Below, in pieces: positions 1-5,005 of a stretch of 5,962 nt of DNA. Within the stretch, counting starts at the first letter, position 1. Every line of letters starts with the position of its first letter. This DNA comes from Opitutia bacterium UBA5964 (lineage in GTDB: Bacteria; Verrucomicrobiota; Verrucomicrobiia; Opitutales; Coraliomargaritaceae). Below the pieces are notes generated by a model. The model was not told the DNA's origin. It was given only the letters and a program-made list of their open reading frames with translations, and did no database searches. Both the position numbers and the translations under genes were made by a program. The stretch is taken from the NCBI GenBank assembly GCA_002430605.1, contig DJBY01000014.1:2841-8802 (forward strand), read 5' to 3'.

Positions 1-101
1 AGAGTGTCGCTTCCACGTTTTTTTAAGGCAGTGCTGCAAGCACAGACAAACACCCGGGCTACGACGGTCAGCGATGTTTAATTATAGCCGCAGGACGAAC
101 T

Positions 102-137
102 GATCACCCATAGCGTCACAGGCAGATCGTAATGGCG
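102..137 (-). pseudogene. Short duplicated fragment of the downstream-half of the secreted-protein gene
   Basis: These 36 bp match positions 1360-1395 with two mismatches (at 120 and 133). Read on the minus strand they encode RHYDLPVTLWVI, against RLYDLPVTLWVI (residues 114-125) of the intact gene at 1318-1734. The frame then runs SSSCGYN to a TAA near 75-77, unlike the real C-terminus. Upstream, similarity is weak and only recovered with a 2-base gap up to about position 154, the Sel1 stop codon. There is no start codon or full domain, so it is a remnant or recombination scar and not a gene. It lies 17 bp beyond the Sel1 stop. Confidence 0.8.
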
Positions 138-153
138 TATAAAGCATTGGCTG

Positions 154-1236
154 CTATTTTCTAGCGCTTAGCCAGAAAAGACGAGATAGCTTCTGGGCTG
201 CGGCGATTTGCTCGCGGGTCATTCTTTTGGAAACAATATCTTTGTTGTTCTTGGCATCCTCAAGGCCTTGCGTAGCTGCCAGATTGAACCACATATAGCC
301 CATTACATCATCCTCAGCCACGCCTTCGCGATTAGCATACATTACCCCTAGATTGGATTGAGCCATCGCGTCTCCTTGCTCAGCAGCCTTGCGATACCAT
401 TTCACTGCCTCGACATCATCCTCAGCCACGCCTCGACCATTGGCATACATTACCCCTAGATTGTATTGAGCCGTCGCGTATCCCTGCTCAGCAGCCCTGC
501 TAAACCATTCCACGGCCGCAACGACATCCTCAGGGACGCCTCGGCCACTGGCATACATAAGGCCTAGATTGGATTGAGCATCCGCGTATCCCTGCTCAGC
601 AGCCCTGCGATACCATTTCACTGCCTCGACATCATCCTCAGCCACATCTTCGCCAATTTGATACATTACCCCTAGGTTGTATTGAGCGATAGCGCCTCCT
701 TGCTCAGCAGCTTTGCGATACCATTTCACTGCCTCGACATCATCCTCAGCCACACCTTGGCCAGTGTCATACATTACCCCTAGATTGTATTGAGCATCCG
801 CGTCTCCTTGCTCAGCAGCTTTGCGATACCATTTCACTGCCTCGACATCATCCTCAGCCACGCCTCGGCCAGTGTCACACATTACCCCTAGATTATATTG
901 AGCCATCGCGTATCCTTGCTCGGCAGCCTCGCGAAACCATTTCACCGCCTCGACATCATCCTGAGCAACGCCTGCGCCATTGGCATACATAAGCCCTAGA
1001 CTGAATTGAGCGATCGAGTATCCCTGCTCAGCAGCCTTGCGGTACCATTTCACGGCCTCAGCTTCATCCCCAGCCGCGCCTTGACCAGTGGCATCGATAA
1101 GCCCTATATAATATTGAGCAAATTCGCCCCCCTGCTCAGCAGCCTTTCTAAACTCGTCAATTCTAGTGCCTAAGCAAAATAAGGCGGAGCTTAGCAGTAG
1201 TACTAGGTGAAATACTTTTTCGCGCCAGGATCTCAT
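154..1236 (-). CDS. Exported Sel1-like repeat (SLR/TPR-like) protein
   Basis: This 360-residue protein is an N-terminal export signal followed by Sel1-like repeats. Residues 1-24 have a basic start (MRSWREK) and a hydrophobic core (HLVLLLSSALFCLG), consistent with a signal peptide or membrane anchor. The Cys at 21 is not in a good lipobox. Eight 36-residue repeats span about 25-312, with AAEQG recurring exactly every 36 residues (first at 32-36, last full one at 284-288) and a consensus of AVKWYRKAAEQG, AQ.NLGVMY, G.GVAEDD. Unit 1 is the most diverged. A capping segment (GYMWFNLAATQG, then KRMTREQIAAAQKLSR) matches the usual end of Sel1 proteins. Sel1 repeats fold as alpha/alpha solenoids that bind other proteins, so a periplasmic or surface scaffold role is inferred; the partner is unknown. 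The tail LFWLSARK after the cap looks atypical. No Shine-Dalgarno sequence precedes the ATG. The family call is firm, the specific role is not. Confidence 0.93.
   Translation of the reverse strand: MRSWREKVFHLVLLLSSALFCLGTRIDEFRKAAEQGGEFAQYYIGLIDATGQGAAGDEAEAVKWYRKAAEQGYSIAQFSLGLMYANGAGVAQDDVEAVKWFREAAEQGYAMAQYNLGVMCDTGRGVAEDDVEAVKWYRKAAEQGDADAQYNLGVMYDTGQGVAEDDVEAVKWYRKAAEQGGAIAQYNLGVMYQIGEDVAEDDVEAVKWYRRAAEQGYADAQSNLGLMYASGRGVPEDVVAAVEWFSRAAEQGYATAQYNLGVMYANGRGVAEDDVEAVKWYRKAAEQGDAMAQSNLGVMYANREGVAEDDVMGYMWFNLAATQGLEDAKNNKDIVSKRMTREQIAAAQKLSRLFWLSARK
301..1164 (-). repeat. Eight tandem 108-bp units encoding the Sel1 repeats
   Basis: The Sel1 gene is made of in-frame 108-bp units (36 codons each), eight in succession. 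A 39-bp block is identical at 391-429, 607-645, 715-753 and 823-861. The two units around 696-861 share an even longer identical stretch of about 58 bp (696-753 and 804-861). Identity at silent sites indicates recent unit duplication or gene conversion rather than protein-level selection alone. The other units (around 500, 930 and 1040) are more diverged. Confidence 0.9.
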
Positions 1237-1309
1237 GTTACAAAAACTAGCTAGCGTCGCGAATAAGTCAAAGCTATCGAGCGTTATTTATTAGCGGTAT
1301 TAGCTCAAT

Positions 1310-1320
1310 CTGTGACGCTA
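1310..1320. repeat. Right arm of an 11-bp inverted repeat flanking sel1
   Basis: CTGTGACGCTA at 1310-1320 is the exact reverse complement of TAGCGTCACAG at 111-121. The pair encloses the Sel1 gene, and the right arm includes the TAG stop of the 138-residue gene. A 9-bp version of the same dyad also exists at 1369-1377. An 11-bp pair is expected by chance a few times in 6 kb, so functional meaning is uncertain. Confidence 0.4.
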
Positions 1321-1734
1321 CTCCTCAGAGAACAGTCGCAGCGTTTCGGTTTTTTTATCGATCACCCATAGCGTCACGGGCAGATCGTAAAGGCGCAGCA
1401 GTGCGCTTAGCTGCATCAGCTCAGTGGTATCGTCCACATCATTGGTAATCAGAATCATGCCGGCGCGTTTGCCGGTCTCGAATGCATAGTTCAACGAATG
1501 GCCAAGTAGCTCGTCCCACTTGTCATCCCAATCTATCTCGATAGCGTGTGTTGCACTGACTATTTCGTAGCGTGTCTGATCGCCCAAGGTTTGCTCTGCC
1601 TGTGCGTTGAGCAGTTTCGCCGCAATCGCTTGATAGTGAGCGACCGGCTCCACCGAGGTGCTTGCAGAGAGGCTTAGTAAGGCAAGGAAGAGTGACAGCA
1701 AACCGGTGAAGGCAATAAGAAAGTGATAACGCAT
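1318..1734 (-). CDS. Small secreted protein, putative PD-(D/E)XK-nuclease-like family
   Basis: This 138-residue protein begins with a clear signal peptide (residues 1 to about 25: MRYHF, a hydrophobic run, then LSLSASTS), so the mature protein is probably periplasmic or secreted. The mature part has RYEIV (55-59), THAIEIDWDDKW (62-73), GHSLNYAFETGKRAGMILI (78-96) and YDLPVTLWVI (116-125). From memory, this matches an uncharacterised family of small exported bacterial proteins with the pattern R.D.(V/L)T.THAIE(V/F)D...KW.EAIGQSL.YA..TGK.AG..LI. The acidic residue, then E.D, then K arrangement resembles a PD-(D/E)XK nuclease core; that fold is my inference. Here the usual Asp is Glu57 and the usual GQSL is GHSL. 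No Shine-Dalgarno sequence is seen. It lies 81 bp before sel1 on the same strand, so co-transcription is possible. Confidence 0.8.
   Translation of the reverse strand: MRYHFLIAFTGLLSLFLALLSLSASTSVEPVAHYQAIAAKLLNAQAEQTLGDQTRYEIVSATHAIEIDWDDKWDELLGHSLNYAFETGKRAGMILITNDVDDTTELMQLSALLRLYDLPVTLWVIDKKTETLRLFSEE
1360..1395 (-). repeat. Parent copy of the 36-bp direct repeat
   Basis: This is the segment inside the 138-residue secreted-protein gene that is repeated at 102-137 in the same orientation with 34 of 36 bases identical. The two copies lie about 1.26 kb apart and bracket the Sel1 gene. Recombination between them would remove sel1 and leave a gene fusion. Confidence 0.8.
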
Positions 1735-1981
1735 AACGGCATGATAATAAGCATATCAAGATTAGCAAGCGGTGCACATGAAAGCCAGCGAATCTAGCGC
1801 TCACAGCGGGTGCAGGCCTATAAAAAACTACCGTATTGCTGCACTTACCTGGAATAAGAGCCCTCTCCTACCAGCAGTCTCCTAGCCGTTCACTCCGCAG
1901 CCGACACTAGCATGCTGCGATGGCGATCGCGCCAGCGAAAGCCATCGCAGCGAATGTCGAGAGTGAGTCGCTGCGGTGCGC
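1735..1981. other. 247-bp intergenic region between hppA and the secreted-protein gene
   Basis: Apart from the nested inverted repeat near its right end, I see no gene here. The part next to the secreted-protein start (1735-1770) is AT-rich, as a promoter would be, but no convincing -35/-10 pair with correct spacing stands out. The overlapping short frames in this area lack recognisable protein features. Confidence 0.5.
1891..1978 (-). terminator. Nested inverted repeat just downstream of hppA, possible transcript-end structure
   Basis: GCTGCGATGGC at 1914-1924 pairs perfectly with GCCATCGCAGC at 1941-1951 (11 bp, 16-nt loop). An outer, imperfect pairing joins 1891-1905 with 1967-1978 (CGCAG and CGAC against GTCG and CTGCG, with bulges). 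The structure begins a few bases past the hppA stop codon. No T-run follows it in the direction of hppA transcription, so it is not a textbook Rho-independent terminator. It could be a 3' stabilising hairpin or a Rho-associated end. Confidence 0.4.
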
Positions 1982-3985
1982 TTACAACAGCGGCGCGATG
2001 ACTAAACTCACAATTGCCATCACGTTGATGAGGATGTTCATCGAAGGACCGGACGTATCCTTGAACGGATCTCCCACGGTATCGCCGACCACACATGCGC
2101 GGTGCGCATCAGAGTTTTTACCGCCATAGTTTCCTTGTTCGACGAATTTCTTGGCATTGTCCCAAGCGCCACCACTGTTGGCCATCATCAGCGCGAGTAA
2201 CACACCGCTCAGTAGCGCACCAACCAGCGCACCACCCAGTGTTGCCGGCCCGAGACCGAAACCGATGACTACGGGAGCGAGAATCGCAATCGAAGCAGGT
2301 AGCACCATGCGCTTGAGCGCAGCGTTGGTAGCAATATCGATACAACGATTGGAATCTGGCTTGGCATTGCCGTCCAGCAAACCCGGGATTTCACGAAACT
2401 GACGACGAATTTCTTCAATCATTTCCTGCGCCGCGTCGCCCACTGCATCCATCGTGATCGCGGCGACTAAAAATGGGCATAGGCCGCCCAAGAACACCCC
2501 CGTAAGGACTTTGGGATCAGAGAGAATGAGGGCAAAATCGACGTGGTGCGAGCGGACCACATTGACATAGGCGGCGATGATCGCCAGCGCCGCAAGTGAC
2601 GCAGCACCGATCGCAAAGCCCTTACCAATCGCCGCGGTGGTATTACCCACTTCGTCGAGCGAGTCAGTGATCTCGCGCACTTCTTTGCCGAGCCCTGCCA
2701 TTTGTGCAATGCCACCGGCATTGTCAGCAATCGGGCCGTACGCATCGATACTCATAGTGATACCGATGGTTGCCAACATACCCACAGCGGCAATGCCGAC
2801 ACCATAGAGCCCGGCCATTGAACTCGCGCCGAGCAGCACCAGCGCAACGACTGCCAGCGGGATCGCCACCGACTGCAAGCCGACCGCGACTCCACGGATC
2901 ATCACCGTCGCAACGCCGGTCAAGCCAGCCTTGGCAATCGAGCGCATCGGGCTCCCACCGGTATAAAACTCGGTCGATAAACCAATCGCGATACCGCCAA
3001 TCGAACCAGCAACCACACAGAACCAGACTTTCATTGAGATGCCGAGCAAGGTCACCACGCCGATCGCCGCTAGGATAAAAATAAGCGCGGCGCCCATTGT
3101 CCCTGTGCGCAGTGCCTTGGCGGGATCTTTCGAAGCCGATAACCATACGATACCGATACCGCTGAAAGAACACAGTAAGCCGGTGGCCGCGAGTGCCAGT
3201 GGTAGGAAAATAAGCGCGTGAGCCTCTCCGGCTAGTAATTCGACATCCGCCAGCGCGAGTGTCGCGGCGATCGCCATCGATGCGATCATGGCGTTGCAGT
3301 AAGACTCGAAAAGGTCGGAGCCCATACCAGCCACATCGCCGACATTATCACCGACGTTGTCAGCAATCACACCAGGATTGCGTGGATCATCCTCGGGGAT
3401 GCCGGCTTCCACCTTACCGACGAGGTCAGCGCCAACATCCGCAGCTTTGGTAAAAATACCACCACCGACACGAAAGAAAATAGCCACAAGCGAACCGCCC
3501 ATGGCGAAGCCGTGGATGATGTGAATATCGTGTTTGTTGCCACCAAAGAAAAGGAACAGCCCGCCGACGCCGATCAGCCCCATCGAAGCAACCGTAAGGC
3601 CCATAATCGAACCGCCAAAGAAGGCGGTCGTGAGTGCTCGCGCAGCGCCATGTTCGCTGGCAGCCAGCGCCGTACGGACATTCGCCTTGGTCGCGGTGAA
3701 CATGCCAATCACTCCCGCCAGTGAGGAGCACAGCGCACCAAGGAAAAACGCCAACGCCTCGTAGGGGTCTTTCAATATAAGTAGCCCACCCACCAACACC
3801 GTAAAGCCGCCAAGAATGACGAGTTCACGGCGCATAAAGAGCATCGCGCCTTGATGAATCTGCAGGGCAATATCAGCCACCTCGCCGCTACCACCAGACT
3901 GTTTCATGATGTTGCGGAAAATGATTGCAGCAACGAGAAGGCCTACCACACCAAGGGCAGGCACTAGTAATTCAATTAAATTCAT
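1982..3985 (-). CDS. hppA: Membrane-bound ion-translocating pyrophosphatase (K+-dependent type)
   Basis: HppA hydrolyses pyrophosphate in the cytoplasm and uses the energy to pump H+ and/or Na+ across the inner membrane. At 667 residues it is full length for a bacterial member and is hydrophobic throughout, as expected of about 16 membrane helices. The substrate-site motifs are intact: DVGADLVGKVE (183-193), the acid-rich DNVGDNVGDVAG (209-220), NAGG around 422, and GDTVGDPFKDTSGPS (634-648). GNTTAAIGKGFAIG (448-460... starting at Gly447) has Ala451 and Gly454 where K+-independent enzymes carry Lys and Thr, so it is predicted to be K+-dependent. The gate glutamate is in DLFESY (Glu227), the position typical of Na+-pumping and related bacterial enzymes; the ion cannot be settled by eye. 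The ATG starts a good first helix but has no Shine-Dalgarno sequence. It begins 17 bp after the 258-residue gene and is probably co-transcribed with it. Confidence 0.97.
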   Translation of the reverse strand: MNLIELLVPALGVVGLLVAAIIFRNIMKQSGGSGEVADIALQIHQGAMLFMRRELVILGGFTVLVGGLLILKDPYEALAFFLGALCSSLAGVIGMFTATKANVRTALAASEHGAARALTTAFFGGSIMGLTVASMGLIGVGGLFLFFGGNKHDIHIIHGFAMGGSLVAIFFRVGGGIFTKAADVGADLVGKVEAGIPEDDPRNPGVIADNVGDNVGDVAGMGSDLFESYCNAMIASMAIAATLALADVELLAGEAHALIFLPLALAATGLLCSFSGIGIVWLSASKDPAKALRTGTMGAALIFILAAIGVVTLLGISMKVWFCVVAGSIGGIAIGLSTEFYTGGSPMRSIAKAGLTGVATVMIRGVAVGLQSVAIPLAVVALVLLGASSMAGLYGVGIAAVGMLATIGITMSIDAYGPIADNAGGIAQMAGLGKEVREITDSLDEVGNTTAAIGKGFAIGAASLAALAIIAAYVNVVRSHHVDFALILSDPKVLTGVFLGGLCPFLVAAITMDAVGDAAQEMIEEIRRQFREIPGLLDGNAKPDSNRCIDIATNAALKRMVLPASIAILAPVVIGFGLGPATLGGALVGALLSGVLLALMMANSGGAWDNAKKFVEQGNYGGKNSDAHRACVVGDTVGDPFKDTSGPSMNILINVMAIVSLVIAPLL

Positions 3986-4002
3986 AATATGGACTCAGCG
4001 GG

Positions 4003-4779
4003 TTAGTAGCGCTCGGTTGTATCGGCGGAATTCCACCAGCGGTTATGCTCACCCAGCAGTGCATCGTTGTCGGGCATCGGGTAGTACAGAAACTCTGTCT
4101 GGTCGCCGATGTAGAAACCATTTTGCACCATGTAATAAATAATATCCGGACGCGTGCCGCGCCGCTCGATTTTAGTCTTCTTACCGCCATTACTATCCAG
4201 CGATGCGAGGCAGGTTCGCAAATGGCTGATCGATGGATACGGCAAGTTACTGACTTCTCCGCTTTCGGGATCGTCCGCAAGATTGCCCAATTGCATGTCC
4301 GCAAAAGCGATCTTGGGCATATAGAGCGGGTTGTCGGCATGCGTCACATACTGGCAGAATTCACGCGGCTCCAAGGTGCTGACCACGCGTGGGCCGACCG
4401 GGCAAACTTCCTGATACATAAAGCGCGCGCGATCGGTCTGCGGCTGATATGCACCTTGCTGAAGCGTGAGCACTAGGCCGTCCTTAGTTGCCAAGTGTAA
4501 ATCACCCAGCGCACTGAGCGGCACCCGCTCTAGGACACGATAGATCGAGACGTAAGCAGAACGCCGAGGCGTGCCGTCTTTATGTTCGATACAACGAGCG
4601 CGGGCCAAGTCCATTTGCAGACCGGCAATGTCGATATTGGGGTCGACACTAAGAAAAATGGCGTGCGAGCTGGATTGTTTTTTATCGCCAATGGCTAGGT
4701 ATTTTCCGAATTGCTGCGGGGGCAACATCGAAAAAATCAACGCCTCTGGGGTAAACGACAGGTAGAGATACTGAGACAT
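4003..4779 (-). CDS. Conserved hypothetical soluble protein, upstream partner of hppA
   Basis: I cannot assign a function to this 258-residue protein. It has no signal peptide or membrane segment and is probably cytoplasmic. Visible features: an N-terminal block YLYLSFTPEALIFSMLPPQQFGKYLAIG (4-31) followed by HAIFLSVDP (39-47); a central block SAYVSIYRVLERVPLSALGDLHL (74-96) continuing into a beta-rich stretch; CPVGPRVVSTLEPREFCQYVT (126-146); PKIAFADMQLG (155-165); and a basic patch GGKKTKIERRGTRPD (198-212). The C-terminus is polar and aromatic (NRWWN). It resembles, from memory, hypothetical proteins that open with a (Y)LYFSFTPEALIASMLPPEEFG-like motif, with no known activity. The ATG lacks a Shine-Dalgarno sequence. 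The stop lies 17 bp before hppA, and a possible promoter lies about 50 bp upstream, so the two genes probably form an operon. A role linked to membrane energetics is only a guess from position. Confidence 0.82.
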   Translation of the reverse strand: MSQYLYLSFTPEALIFSMLPPQQFGKYLAIGDKKQSSSHAIFLSVDPNIDIAGLQMDLARARCIEHKDGTPRRSAYVSIYRVLERVPLSALGDLHLATKDGLVLTLQQGAYQPQTDRARFMYQEVCPVGPRVVSTLEPREFCQYVTHADNPLYMPKIAFADMQLGNLADDPESGEVSNLPYPSISHLRTCLASLDSNGGKKTKIERRGTRPDIIYYMVQNGFYIGDQTEFLYYPMPDNDALLGEHNRWWNSADTTERY

Positions 4780-5005
4780 AATTGGGGTATTAATGTGTGC
4801 GAGAAATCGCTAGACTATGGTGCAAGGCTTATAGTTTGATAATATTAACATCTTGCAAGTGATAATTTCGAGTAACGCTAAAACCTTAACCTCCCCTCTC
4901 CGTCCACAAATCTGTTCCATCACCGGCAAAGGCGTCAGCTCCGGCGGCCTTCAACCTCACCACCAAAATCATCGCTCTTCTGCTCTGCGCCGCGACACGC
5001 TCGTC
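4780..5005. other. 226-bp intergenic region after the polyketide synthase
   Basis: This gap separates the polyketide synthase stop from the next gene. The left third (about 4780-4870) is AT-rich and promoter-like. The right part (about 4880-5005) is GC-richer with no clear hairpin plus T-run terminator for the polyketide synthase. A 28-codon minus-strand frame within it resembles nothing and is not called. Confidence 0.5.
4828..4858 (-). promoter_or_regulatory. Possible promoter for the 258-residue gene and hppA
   Basis: On the minus strand, TTGCAA (4853-4858) and TATAAG (4828-4833) resemble -35 and -10 boxes. They match the sigma-70 consensus at 4 of 6 and 5 of 6 positions, but the 19-bp spacer is longer than ideal. 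The region is strongly AT-rich compared with its surroundings and ends about 49 bp before the ATG at 4779. This is weak evidence from pattern alone. Confidence 0.3.

Noticed and set aside
31..43. Small hairpin GTGCT/AGCAC as a terminator for sel1
   Set aside because: The stem is only 5 bp, and the nearby T-run (17-24) is on the wrong side: it reads as an A-run in the direction of sel1 transcription.
301..1164. Regularly spaced repeats that might suggest a CRISPR array
   Set aside because: The 108-bp period is in frame and encodes 36-residue Sel1 repeats. There are no unique spacers between short identical repeats.
1244..1271. Promoter for sel1 with TTGACT (-35) and TAGTTT (-10)
   Set aside because: The -35 is good but the -10 matches at only three positions, and the implied start would leave almost no leader before the ATG. 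Too weak to annotate.
1523..1804. 93-codon minus-strand frame overlapping the secreted-protein gene
   Set aside because: It is a shadow of the real gene in another frame, rich in Arg, Cys and Ser, with no domain.
2118..3764. Several 60-150 codon frames on both strands inside hppA
   Set aside because: All lie within the fully conserved hppA coding frame and have the biased composition of shadow frames.
4882..4968. 28-codon minus-strand frame after the polyketide synthase
   Set aside because: It is too short, has no ribosome binding site, and its translation has no recognisable feature, so it is probably chance.
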